NCBI RefSeq assembly: GCF_006438915.1
Contig: NZ_RCZE01000004.1
Span: 1 to 64,000, forward strand
Source of the DNA: Pseudomonas arsenicoxydans
Lineage (GTDB): Bacteria; Pseudomonadota; Gammaproteobacteria; Pseudomonadales; Pseudomonadaceae
Reading direction: 5' to 3'
Length of the DNA stretch: 64,000 bases
Below, piece after piece: positions 8,663 to 17,363 of the stretch. Both the position numbers and the translations under genes were made by a program. Below the pieces are notes generated by a model that did no database searches, was not told the DNA's origin, and saw only the letters and a list, made by a program, of their open reading frames with translations. How positions within the stretch are numbered: position 1 is the stretch's first letter; each line of letters starts with the position of its first letter.

Positions 8663-10657
8663 TCAGGGTTCGAGGCGACGCTGCTGGTAAATCAAGTCGA
8701 CGATTTCACCATCCGGGGCGTAGCCACTGACAGTGTCACGCAGAAGTTGGCGAACCCGCGAATAATCATCCCTCTCAACGGCAGACAGCAACTCCATCAA
8801 CTTGCCTTTAAGCGCTTCCCAAGGCAAATGATCTTCCTTGGCGCTCATGATCATCGGATGCCGGGTAGCCGACACGTTATCGCCGATCAGCAACTCTTCG
8901 TAAAGTTTTTCCCCGGGACGCAGTCCAGTGAACTCAATGGCAATATCGCCGTGCGGGTTTTTCTCCGAGCGAATGCTCAGGCCAGACAGGTGAATCATCT
9001 TCTCTGCCAGCTCGACTATCTTGACCGGCTCGCCCATGTCCAGCACAAACACATCACCGCCCTGCCCCATGGAGCCGGCCTGTATTACCAGCTGTGCCGC
9101 CTCGGGAATAGTCATAAAGTAACGGGTAATCTTCGGATGGGTAACCGTCAAAGGCCCACCCGACTTGATCTGGCTGTGGAAAAGCGGAATAACCGATCCC
9201 GATGATCCCAACACATTACCGAACCGCACCATGGTGAAACGGGTCTTGTTGACCCGGGACACATTGGACTTGCCCCCGAATAACACCGGCGCCAACTCAC
9301 GACTGAGGGCCTGCAAGGTCAATTCGGCCAACCGCTTGGTGCTGCCCATGACATTGGTCGGGCGTACGGCCTTATCGGTCGAGATCAGCACAAAGTTTGC
9401 AACACCCGCCTCTAATGCAGCCTGAGCGGTATTGAGTGTCCCGATCACATTGTTCAGCACACCTTCGGCAATGTTGTGCTCAACCATCGGCACGTGCTTA
9501 TAGGCCGCCGCGTGATAAACCGTGTCCACACTCCAGGTCTTCATTACATCCAGAAGTTTGTGGGGGTGACGAATAGACCCCAGTATCGGCAACAACCGGA
9601 CAGGCAACGACTCACGAGCAATACGATGCTCGAGCTCGGACATAATGCTGTAGAGATTGAATTCACTATGATCGAACAACAATAGCGTGGTTGGCCCCAG
9701 GGAGAAAATCTGACGACAGAGTTCGGAACCGATCGAACCGCCCGCCCCCGTTACCAAAACCGTCTTGCCCTTGACGCATCGAGTCAACAAATCAGGCTGG
9801 GCCGGCACGGAATCCCGCCCCAACAGGTCAGCAATGTCGACTTCCTGAATGTCGTCCACCTTGACCCGACCACTGGCCAGGTCAGTGAAATTCGGAACAC
9901 TGCGCACATGGAGCGGGAAGTCCTCCAGAAAATTGAGAATCTCCCTACGCCGCGCACGAGTCGAAGACGGCAACGCCAGAAGGATTTCCTGAGCACCCGT
10001 CACGTCGATCATCTGCTGAATATGCTTGGGCTTAAAGACCTGCAACCCAGCAATCGAGCGATCCGCGATAGAGGAATCGTCATCGACAAACGCCACAGGA
10101 CGCATCACGCGCCCCATGCGCAACGCTGCAACCAACTGGTTGCCCGCGACGCCAGCTCCATAAATGGCGACCTTGGTCAAACCATCGTCTCGATTGACAA
10201 ACGGTACATGCTGCGCAGCGGTGAACCAATCCCCCATGAAATACTGACGCATGCACAGGCGCAAACCGCCAATGATTACCAGGCTTAGCCACCAATAATT
10301 GAAGATGATAGAGCGCGGCACCACGACGTCGTGATTGCTGTACCAGTAGACCACCACAGCGAGAATCAGCGAGGACAGACTGACTGCCTTGACGATGGCA
10401 ATCAGTGCATCATTACCGAAGTAGCGCATGACAGCGCGGTACATGCCAAAGCGTACGAAAAGGGGAATGGCGATAGTCGAGGCACTGACGAAGAGCCAGA
10501 AATGGACCTTTAGCGGATTGTATACGTCGTCAATACCGAGGCGGACAATAAAGGCCAGCCACAAAGCAACCCACACCAAAACCACATCGGTGGCGACCTG
10601 TAGCAGTCTTTTTTGCCTACGAGGCAAACCCAGCAAAATTATCCGTACTTTATCCAT
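8663..10657 (-). CDS. wbpM: UDP-N-acetylglucosamine 4,6-dehydratase, membrane-anchored (WbpM/CapD family)
   Basis: This 664-residue protein has four to five membrane helices in the first 150 residues. A first Rossmann site (GAGVAGNQL, about 167-175) is followed by the catalytic Rossmann domain (TGAGGSIGSE, about 303-312). The catalytic motif is NVMGSTK, with Met in place of the usual Tyr, as described for WbpM. The enzyme removes water across C4-C6 of UDP-GlcNAc, giving the 4-keto-6-deoxy intermediate for UDP-QuiNAc or UDP-FucNAc. It marks one end of the O-specific-antigen locus in pseudomonads. The WbpV/WbpK-like reductase and WbpL at 36-38 kb are its natural partners. The gene appears intact although both neighbours on the stop side are decayed. 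Confidence 0.95.
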   Translation of the reverse strand: MDKVRIILLGLPRRQKRLLQVATDVVLVWVALWLAFIVRLGIDDVYNPLKVHFWLFVSASTIAIPLFVRFGMYRAVMRYFGNDALIAIVKAVSLSSLILAVVVYWYSNHDVVVPRSIIFNYWWLSLVIIGGLRLCMRQYFMGDWFTAAQHVPFVNRDDGLTKVAIYGAGVAGNQLVAALRMGRVMRPVAFVDDDSSIADRSIAGLQVFKPKHIQQMIDVTGAQEILLALPSSTRARRREILNFLEDFPLHVRSVPNFTDLASGRVKVDDIQEVDIADLLGRDSVPAQPDLLTRCVKGKTVLVTGAGGSIGSELCRQIFSLGPTTLLLFDHSEFNLYSIMSELEHRIARESLPVRLLPILGSIRHPHKLLDVMKTWSVDTVYHAAAYKHVPMVEHNIAEGVLNNVIGTLNTAQAALEAGVANFVLISTDKAVRPTNVMGSTKRLAELTLQALSRELAPVLFGGKSNVSRVNKTRFTMVRFGNVLGSSGSVIPLFHSQIKSGGPLTVTHPKITRYFMTIPEAAQLVIQAGSMGQGGDVFVLDMGEPVKIVELAEKMIHLSGLSIRSEKNPHGDIAIEFTGLRPGEKLYEELLIGDNVSATRHPMIMSAKEDHLPWEALKGKLMELLSAVERDDYSRVRQLLRDTVSGYAPDGEIVDLIYQQRRLEP

Positions 10658-10858
10658 TCAAGCTATCGAGCACGCAGCCCCCTCCTTTTACGCGGTCGTC
10701 GATCAGCATTGTAACCTCAATGACGGCGAGATCGCCCAATACTTGAACATGGCATGGCTCCAGGACGGAGCATTTAGCTGAAAGCGCCGCTATAATTCGC
10801 CCCCTCTGACCGGCCTGCCGGACAGACAACGCACGGACACGAAACTCGCCTAAAAACC

Positions 10859-10948
10859 CGAAACGTTGCTGCCGCGAAACTGCTCGTCGGCAACCATGAG
10901 CTAATCGCTCCGCCCGCTTGCGAACAGGCTATTTATTGGAGCGCTGAC
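10859..10948 (+). repeat. IS66 right-end remnant
   Basis: Translation gives TLLPRNCSSATMS before a stop, matching the [12 protein letters not shown] end of IS66 TnpC. About 40 bp later the bases CTATTTATTGGAGCGCTGAC match the IS66 terminal sequence at 278-297. Only the last 90 or so bases of the element remain, upstream of wbpM. Confidence 0.55.
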
Positions 10949-11329
10949 GATCAGACGCCGTGACTTAACCCAAAACGCGTTTCTGGAGTGAGGGAAATTT
11001 CTTGGGAGTTCACCTCTCAGCGTGGGATGATAGAAAAAGCGCGAATCACCTTACAGATGATTTAACTTACGAGGTCTAGCACACCCGACTCGCTCGACAC
11101 AAGCACTTCTTTTTTGAGCGAATAGCTGAAGCTTGGCATTATAGCGAGCGCGCGCCATACGAAATAGCTGCAGACTTTACGCCCCCTCCGTGCAACAGGG
11201 GGGAGGCACTCTACGTGGAGTACATTCCGCGATCGTAAAAAGCTGGAAACCAGATGGGATGGAAAAAGTGACACTCCCCCCTCCTACAAGATTACAATCA
11301 CTGACTGTTTTGACAACCCGGTGTTTCGA
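10949..11329. other. Non-coding interval between wbpM and wzm
   Basis: The two genes are divergent, so promoters for both should lie in 10658-11329. Apart from the IS66 right end I see no gene here, and no -35/-10 pair convincing enough to report. Confidence 0.4.
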
Positions 11330-12130
11330 ATGCTAAACAACTCAATTACCGCCGCCATGGCAGATATAGCGACGGCTGTAAAGCGCTATTCTCTGGTAGG
11401 CATGCTCGGATGGCAGGATGTACGTCAACGGTATAGGCGCTCGGCTGTCGGACCGTTTTGGCTAACCATCAGCATGGGCGTTATGATTGGTACTATTGGC
11501 CTCGTATTTGGCCAAATATTTAACTCCCCCATGAAAGAATTCCTGCCATTTCTTGCAGCAGGTATGATTTTGTGGAGTTTTATTTCTACCTGCGTGTTAG
11601 AGGGCTGCTCCAGCCTCATCGCCGCAGAAAGCATTATCAAACAACTCCCCATCCCACTATTCGTGCATATTTTACGCACAATATGGCGCAATACTTTGAT
11701 CCTCGCGCACAACATCGTCATTTTCCCGCTTGTGCTGCTGGCTGTTCAAAAACCATTGGGGCTGGAAGCACTGTGGAGTATCCCGGGCTTTGCACTGCTT
11801 GTTCTCAATCTGGCATGGATTAGCTTGATATTGAGCCTTTTATGCGCTCGATATCGCGACCTCCCGCAGATCATTGCGAGCGTCTTGCAAATAGCCTTTT
11901 ATTTGACGCCAATCATGTGGCTTCCAAGCCTGCTACCTGGACGAGCCGGCACCTATTTGCTGGATTTGAACCCCATCTATCATCTCTTACAAATCGTCAG
12001 GGCCCCATTGCTCGGACAGGATGTGAGCACTGTTAGCTGGTGCGTGGCCGGGGGCATGGCTCTGTTTGGCTGGTGCATAGCGATCATCATCTATGGCCTC
12101 TATAAACGTCGCATTGCTTATTGGCTCTAA
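11330..12130 (+). CDS. wzm: O-antigen/polysaccharide ABC exporter, permease subunit
   Basis: This 266-residue integral membrane protein of the ABC-2 type has about six hydrophobic segments. Its N-terminus carries GMLGWQDVRQRYRRSAVGPF, the LGWxDVxxRYRRSxLGPFW signature of Wzm/KpsM-like permeases. With Wzt it moves the undecaprenyl-linked glycan across the inner membrane. GTG 11321 lies in the same frame but ATG 11330 is the more usual start; neither has a strong ribosome site. wzt follows after 13 bp. Its presence shows that the glycan is probably made by the ABC-dependent route, not the Wzx/Wzy route. Confidence 0.9.
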   Translation: MLNNSITAAMADIATAVKRYSLVGMLGWQDVRQRYRRSAVGPFWLTISMGVMIGTIGLVFGQIFNSPMKEFLPFLAAGMILWSFISTCVLEGCSSLIAAESIIKQLPIPLFVHILRTIWRNTLILAHNIVIFPLVLLAVQKPLGLEALWSIPGFALLVLNLAWISLILSLLCARYRDLPQIIASVLQIAFYLTPIMWLPSLLPGRAGTYLLDLNPIYHLLQIVRAPLLGQDVSTVSWCVAGGMALFGWCIAIIIYGLYKRRIAYWL

Positions 12131-12143
12131 GAAGAAAACTATT

Positions 12144-12887
12144 ATGGCTTGTATTGAATTTAATAACGCATGCGTTGATTTCCCAATCTATAACGCAAGT
12201 GCTCGGTCCCTGAAAAAGCGACTGATTCAAGTCGCTACAGGCGGCAAAATCAGTTCCAACGAGCAAGGCCGAGTGATCGTCAGGGCACTGGAAGACCTGA
12301 CTTTTTCCCTCAATGACGGAGACCGCGTTGGATTGCTCGGTCATAACGGAGCGGGCAAAAGTACATTACTCAGACTGCTGAGCGGTGTATACGCCCCCTC
12401 CGCTGGCACCGCCAGTATCAGCGGCGAAGTCGCTTCCCTCATTGATATTTCATTAGGGATAGACCCGGAGGCATCCGGCAGGGAAAACATCTTCATGCGC
12501 GGCATCCTGCTTGGGATGACAAAAAGTGATATTGCAGAAAAACTCGAAGAGATTATTGAGTTTTCAGAACTGGGTGACTTCATTGACATGCCGGTACGCA
12601 CATACTCTTCCGGTATGCACTTGCGCTTGGCCTTTGCGGTATCGACGACCATCAGACCTGAAATATTGATCATGGACGAATGGCTGTCGGTAGGGGACGA
12701 AGGCTTCAAGCACAAAGCAGAAGCTCGGATGAACGAACTGGTCGAAGCCACCAGCATTTTGGTGATAGCCAGCCACTCCCGCGACCTGGTACTGCATACA
12801 TGCAATCGGGTCATTTGGCTGGAGCACGGTAAAATAAAAATGGACTCAGACCCCGAAACAGTTACCCGAGCTTATTTTGGCCACTAA
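12144..12887 (+). CDS. wzt: O-antigen/polysaccharide ABC exporter, ATPase subunit (short form)
   Basis: ATG 12144 follows AAGAAGAAAA and gives 247 residues. Walker A (GHNGAGKST) is at 66-74. The signature YSSGMHLRLAFA and Walker B ILIMDEWLSVGDEGF lie in the second half. The protein ends soon after the H-loop region (VIASHSRDLV). The C-terminal beta-sandwich that lets long Wzt proteins recognise a capped non-reducing end is absent. Short Wzt proteins of this size are known from systems in which export does not depend on end-capping. The gene is coupled to wzm, with no partner downstream. Confidence 0.9.
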   Translation: MACIEFNNACVDFPIYNASARSLKKRLIQVATGGKISSNEQGRVIVRALEDLTFSLNDGDRVGLLGHNGAGKSTLLRLLSGVYAPSAGTASISGEVASLIDISLGIDPEASGRENIFMRGILLGMTKSDIAEKLEEIIEFSELGDFIDMPVRTYSSGMHLRLAFAVSTTIRPEILIMDEWLSVGDEGFKHKAEARMNELVEATSILVIASHSRDLVLHTCNRVIWLEHGKIKMDSDPETVTRAYFGH

Positions 12888-13140
12888 TATTTTCGTTCGC
12901 GTCTGCAACCGTCATTAAGCAAACAAGCCGGCGAACTCATAAAGAATCCACTTTATCAAGTAAAGATAAATGTAGCCTCAGTATGAAAGTAGCCGCTTAG
13001 ACACCGCTGTGTAGGAGCCAACGAGCCCCTCGCAGCAAAATCTCTCGCCAGCTTGTTACAGTGAGCACCGCCCACTCTTCCCTCCCCAATGAACCGAACA
13101 TGGATCCGTTGACTTTGCGCGGATGGTTTTCCAAGGAAGC

Positions 13141-13191
13141 GGATGGTCGCTGGGCATGGGTGAGGTGCGCCCGAAACAAGGCAAATCGTGA
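13141..13191 (+). pseudogene. IS5-family transposase C-terminal scrap
   Basis: The frame reads GWSLGMGEVRPKQGKS and then stops. It resembles the GEVRPKxGK-type tail of IS5-group transposases. It is only 16 codons, so it could be chance. It gains some weight from the IS5-type N-terminal remnant at 7190-7517 in the same locus. Confidence 0.35.
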
Positions 13192-13759
13192 CGCAAGGCT
13201 CGGTGATCCGGCATTTTTAGCTATTCTTTGCGCTGAAAAAAGCTGTAGGGTTTGTCATTTCTACTGGTGACGCATTCAATTAAAGTTGTTCGGAGTTTCC
13301 CTAGGGGACAGAGGGGCAATCGATGATTCTCGACGGTTATTGACGCGCCTCACTCTTTGCGGGGCATCCAATCAGGTTGCGCAAATGAAGTATGAGATGC
13401 GCTATGACCCTGTGAACACAGCATGTCCCGCCAATCAATTCTCCATGAAATAATGTGCTATTCGTGGTATTTTCGCCGGCAAATGAAAGCCTGCAGGCCT
13501 TTTAGGGGACTGGTGAGCAATGGAACTGAAGACCAACGTAAGACGAATCAACGTTTGTTTTACTCGTCAGCGACAGCAGAATTAACGAACTTTGATTCGA
13601 GATACGCGTTTTATGGCACTGATTTTCGGGTGTTGGTGACCTTTCCTGGTGATAGCGGAAACGGTTTCATAAAACGGTCGTTTTTCGAAACTATCCAGAC
13701 GTTGCAGGGGGTTGGGAGCAGCGACTGAGCTGAAGTGCACTTTCTGTTCCGTTGCTCCA

Positions 13760-13770
13760 CCCCCCCCCCC
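13760..13770. repeat. Poly-C tract (11 C) upstream of the UbiA-HAD gene
   Basis: Eleven consecutive C lie 72 bp before the GTG start of the next gene. Tracts of this length are prone to slippage. A TTG codon at 13752 opens a frame through the tract into the gene, but the strong ribosome site at 13842 makes the tract more likely to be untranslated. Confidence 0.6.
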
Positions 13771-13841
13771 TTTTAGTCACCTTTGCTAAGGTCTCCCGTT
13801 GTTTTCCTGTGTTAGCACCCCATGGTCAGGGAAGAATTCTT

Positions 13842-15284
13842 GTGATTGTCGATATTGCACCGCCCGCTCCTCCGCTCATTGTCGATCTCGACGGCACCCT
13901 GCTGCGCTCCGATCTGCTGCTGGAAACAGGTATGGCTTTTGTTCGAAATAAGCCATTGAGCCTATTCCAACCCTTTATTTGGTTGACCAAAGGAAAGGTG
14001 GCTTTAAAGGAAGGCCTCGCCCATGCCACCCATATTGATGTCAGTGTCCTGCCTTTCGATCCTGCGGTCATTGAACTGATTGAAGTCGAGCGGCGTAACG
14101 GTCGGACGGTAGTGCTGGCGACAGCCAGCCATTACAGCCTGGCCGAGCGTATTGCTGAACATCTCCAATTGTTTGACCAGGTGCTAGCTTCTGATAGCGA
14201 GCGAAACCTGTCGGCCCATCGTAAACGCGATCTGTTGGTCGAGCACTTTGGTGAGCGGGGCTTTGATTACGTGGGTAACTCTCATGACGACGTCCCAGTT
14301 TGGGCGGCTGCCCGGAAGGCTTATGTGGTCAATCCGGAATCCGGTGTTGAGCGTGACGCTCGGGCACAGGGCAATGTCGAACAGGTGATTTACTCCAATC
14401 CTTCCAGGCTGAAGGACTGGTTGAAGGCGTTGCGGCTGCACCAGTGGATGAAGAATGCGCTGATTTTCGTACCTCTAATGGCGGCGCATCAACTGACCAA
14501 CCCCATGCTCCTATGGCAGGGAGTATTAGCCTTTCTGTTTTTTGGGCTATGTGCCTCTAGCGTCTATCTACTTAATGACTTGCTGGATCTCGCCGATGAC
14601 CGGCATCATCACTCCAAACGGCATCGTCCATTTGCCGCTGGACGATTGTCGATCAAATCCGGGCTACAGCTCTTTCCCATATTATTGGTTGGCGCTTTTT
14701 CAGGGGCTGCATGGCTTCTGCCTTGGGAGTTTTCCGGAACCCTCATTGCATACTACATATTAACTCTCGCCTATTCGCTGTCATTGAAACGACAGATGGC
14801 TATCGATGTGATCGCCCTGGCTGCGCTTTATACCCTGCGAATCATAGCTGGCGCGGCAGCATTCAATTTGGAACTGACATTCTGGATACTGGCGTTCTCG
14901 ACGTTCATGTTCCTGAGCCTCGCACTCGTTAAGCGCTACGCAGAACTGCGCGAAGCAAGACGCAAGGGCGATACCGGGAAAACCCGTGGGCGAGGCTACT
15001 ATCCCGCCGACCTGGAAATGATTTCCTCGCTGGGCGCGTCTTCCGGTTATCTAGCGGTAATGGTATTGGCTCTGTACATCCATGATCAGGCTACAACCGG
15101 GCTTTATGCTCACCCGCAAGTGATCTGGCTAGCCTGCCCGCTGCTTTTGTTCTGGATCACACGAGTATGGATGCTCACACATCGCGGGCAAATGCATGAT
15201 GACCCTGTAGTGTTCGCCATCCGCGACCGCAGCAGTCTCGTGGTTGGCGCTTTGTTTGGACTGGTGTTCTGGGTGGCAACATGA
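13842..15284 (+). CDS. HAD phosphatase-UbiA fusion: probable polyprenyl-phosphate phosphoribosyltransferase
   Basis: GTG 13842 follows GGGAAG at good spacing and gives 480 residues. An upstream TTG start at 13752 would add 30 residues across the poly-C run. Residues 1-190 are HAD-like, with VDLDGTLLRSD near the N-terminus and GNSHDDVPVW as motif IV. Residues 195-480 are a UbiA membrane prenyltransferase. They contain NDLLDLADD with SKRHRPFAAG just after, and later RQMAIDVIALAALYTLRIIAG, one residue beyond what I quote in short form elsewhere. These match decaprenyl-phosphate phosphoribosyltransferases, which join phosphoribosyl pyrophosphate to polyprenyl phosphate. The HAD part could remove the 5'-phosphate (inference). 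It overlaps the DprE1-like gene by ATGA. Confidence 0.85.
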   Translation: MIVDIAPPAPPLIVDLDGTLLRSDLLLETGMAFVRNKPLSLFQPFIWLTKGKVALKEGLAHATHIDVSVLPFDPAVIELIEVERRNGRTVVLATASHYSLAERIAEHLQLFDQVLASDSERNLSAHRKRDLLVEHFGERGFDYVGNSHDDVPVWAAARKAYVVNPESGVERDARAQGNVEQVIYSNPSRLKDWLKALRLHQWMKNALIFVPLMAAHQLTNPMLLWQGVLAFLFFGLCASSVYLLNDLLDLADDRHHHSKRHRPFAAGRLSIKSGLQLFPILLVGAFSGAAWLLPWEFSGTLIAYYILTLAYSLSLKRQMAIDVIALAALYTLRIIAGAAAFNLELTFWILAFSTFMFLSLALVKRYAELREARRKGDTGKTRGRGYYPADLEMISSLGASSGYLAVMVLALYIHDQATTGLYAHPQVIWLACPLLLFWITRVWMLTHRGQMHDDPVVFAIRDRSSLVVGALFGLVFWVAT

Positions 15285-16594
15285 GCCGTCCGCTGTACTC
15301 TTGGGGATGCTATCCCCATGCCCCGCAGACTGCACACGTTTGCAGCTGGCGTAGCGAAGTCGAGGCTCTGCGCGATGGAGTGGTCGCCACGCATGGGAGC
15401 ACTCTGCCGTATGGCAACGGACGTAGTTATGGAGACAGCTGCCTGGCCGCGAGCGATCAGGTGTTGCACATACCAGCCATGGATCGCTTCATCCGGGTTG
15501 ATTGGCAGCAGGGAACCGTGCAAGCAGAGGCAGGTGTAACCCTCGCCGAGATCCTGGCGATTGCCATCCCGCAGGGCTGGTTTCTTTCGGTCACGCCTGG
15601 TACCCAGTTCGCCACCTTGGGCGGGGCGATTGCTAACGATGTGCACGGCAAAAATCATCACCTACGCGGCACCTTTGGCAAACATGTGCATAGCTTTGGT
15701 TTGTTGCGTCATGGCCAAGAGTTGCTGACATGCTCCCCAACTGAAAATACCGAGCTGTATGCTGCCAGCATCGGTGGCCTGGGCCTGACTGGCGTCATCA
15801 TCTGGGCGAAAATCCAGTTGATGCCGATCCGTTCCTGCCAGATCGACAGCACCGTAGTGCGCTTCGACAATCTGGCCGGGTTCTTTGCTCTATCTGCCGA
15901 ACTAGATCATCAGCATGAGTACAGCGTGGCCTGGATCGATTGCCTGGCCAAAGGCGCTAAAACCGGGCGCGGCGTTTTCATTATTGGTGATCATGCTTGC
16001 TATGGGTCACTGGAGGTCGATGAACGTCAGAAACTGCATGTCCCCCTGACTCCACCGGTTTCCTTGATCAACAACCTGTCCCTGCGCGCCTTCAATGAGG
16101 CCTATTGGCGGATGCATCCAGCCACTCGCGCTCGCAAGTGGAGTAGCTACGAGCCGTTCTTCTACCCATTGGATCGCATCCTGCATTGGAACCGCATCTA
16201 TGGGCGCAAGGGCTTCCAGCAGTACCAGTGCGTTATACCTGATGCGGTGGCCGAGGTGGCCATGCGTGAGCTGCTGGCCGCCATTGCCGATTCCGGCCAA
16301 GGCTCGTTCCTCGCGGTGCTCAAACGCTGTGGTAACATCATTTCGCCAGGCTTATTGTCTTTCCCCCTGCCGGGCACCTCGCTAGCCCTGGATTTCCCTC
16401 ACACGGCAGACTTGGCTGCGCTGTTCCTCCGCCTGGATGCCATTGTGCATGAGGCCGGTGGCCGTCTGTATCCAGCAAAAGATGCCCATATGAGCGGCAG
16501 TGACTTTCGCCAAGCCTACCCGGCTTGGGAGCAACTGGAAGCCCTGCGCGATCCTTCCCTAATGTCCCGCTTCTGGAAACGAGTCACTGCATGA
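15281..16594 (+). CDS. DprE1-like FAD-dependent polyprenylphosphoryl-ribose 2'-oxidase
   Basis: This 437-residue protein has an N-terminal FAD-binding domain. It contains YGNGRSYGDSCLA, which matches the DprE1 nucleotide-binding loop, and VTPGTQFATLGGAIANDVHG. The C-terminal part has LSFPLPGTSLALDFP and GGRLYPAKDAHMS. These align with the substrate domain of mycobacterial DprE1, including the catalytic Lys (here Lys400). The residue at the place of the benzothiazinone-reactive Cys387 is Ala369. In the known pathway DprE1 oxidises C2' of decaprenylphosphoryl ribose and DprE2 then reduces it to the arabinose epimer. ATGA overlaps at both ends couple it to its neighbours. Confidence 0.88.
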   Translation: MSRPLYSWGCYPHAPQTAHVCSWRSEVEALRDGVVATHGSTLPYGNGRSYGDSCLAASDQVLHIPAMDRFIRVDWQQGTVQAEAGVTLAEILAIAIPQGWFLSVTPGTQFATLGGAIANDVHGKNHHLRGTFGKHVHSFGLLRHGQELLTCSPTENTELYAASIGGLGLTGVIIWAKIQLMPIRSCQIDSTVVRFDNLAGFFALSAELDHQHEYSVAWIDCLAKGAKTGRGVFIIGDHACYGSLEVDERQKLHVPLTPPVSLINNLSLRAFNEAYWRMHPATRARKWSSYEPFFYPLDRILHWNRIYGRKGFQQYQCVIPDAVAEVAMRELLAAIADSGQGSFLAVLKRCGNIISPGLLSFPLPGTSLALDFPHTADLAALFLRLDAIVHEAGGRLYPAKDAHMSGSDFRQAYPAWEQLEALRDPSLMSRFWKRVTA

Positions 16595-17331
16595 AAAAGG
16601 TTTTGATCATTGGGGCTACCTCATCCATTGCCACTGCTTGCGCGCGCTTGTGGGCCGAGCAGGGAAATGAGTTCTTCCTGGTTGCCCGTAACAACGAGAA
16701 GCTGGAGCAGACCGCCGCCGATCTTCGTGCTCGCGGCGCCAAGGCTGTCACTCTGCATAATATGGAAGCTACTGATTTTGCCGCACACCCAGCGATGCTT
16801 GCGAGCTGCCTGGGCTCTTTGCAGCAAATCGATATTGCTCTGATCGCCCATGGCACCTTGCCTGACCAGAAAGCCTGTGAGCAGGATGTCGGCATGGCGC
16901 TGCAGGAGTTTTCCAACAATGGAACGTCGGTAATTGCCCTGATGACTCTGTTGGCCAACCAGTTCGAAAGACAGCATTGCGGCACCCTCGCGGTGATTTC
17001 CTCGGTAGCTGGTGATCGTGGTCGCCCGTCCAACTATTTATACGGTACCGCCAAGGCTGCGGTTTCCACCTTTTGCGAAGGTCTACGAGCACGTCTGTTC
17101 AAGGTCGGTGTCCACGTCATCGACATCAGGCCGGGCTTTGTCGATACACCGATGACTCAAGGGCTGCCGTTACCGGCTGCGCTGGTGGCCAAGCCTGAGC
17201 AGGTTGCCCACCGCATCGTCAAAGGTATCGAGCATAAAGTTGACGTCCTCTACACCCCGGGGTTTTGGGCATTGATTATGACTATCATTAAGTCAATTCC
17301 TGGTGTGATTTTCAAAAGAATTAATATTTAA
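16591..17331 (+). CDS. DprE2-like SDR reductase (polyprenylphosphoryl-2-keto-ribose reductase)
   Basis: ATG 16591 overlaps the oxidase stop (ATGA) and gives 246 residues. A longer frame from 16525 is only read-back into the oxidase gene. The protein is a short-chain dehydrogenase with IIGATSSIATACARLWAEQG as the dinucleotide loop, an ISSVAGDRG strand and YGTAKAA as the YxxxK catalytic pair. Its place right after the DprE1-like gene supports a role as the NADH-dependent partner that completes epimerisation to the arabinofuranosyl donor. The gene is moderate in GC. The next gene, 32 bp downstream, is strikingly AT-rich, so a block boundary probably lies here. Confidence 0.85.
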   Translation: MKKVLIIGATSSIATACARLWAEQGNEFFLVARNNEKLEQTAADLRARGAKAVTLHNMEATDFAAHPAMLASCLGSLQQIDIALIAHGTLPDQKACEQDVGMALQEFSNNGTSVIALMTLLANQFERQHCGTLAVISSVAGDRGRPSNYLYGTAKAAVSTFCEGLRARLFKVGVHVIDIRPGFVDTPMTQGLPLPAALVAKPEQVAHRIVKGIEHKVDVLYTPGFWALIMTIIKSIPGVIFKRINI

Positions 17332-17363
17332 ATTTTTTTATCTTAAAGTTCTGGAAGTTTTTT

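Larger units (their letters stand above)
12888..13841. other. Non-coding interval between wzt and the DprE-type operon
   Basis: About 950 bp hold no gene I can support. Contents noted: an IS5-type C-terminal remnant at 13141-13191, an 11-base C run at 13760-13770, and a stretch near 13010-13045 that looks like a worn REP palindrome. The promoter for the plus-strand operon starting at 13842 should lie in the last few hundred bases. Confidence 0.4.

Noticed and set aside
13423..13728. 101-codon plus-strand frame before the UbiA-HAD gene
   Set aside because: No ribosome site, no family pattern and atypical composition; probably chance in an AT-moderate spacer.
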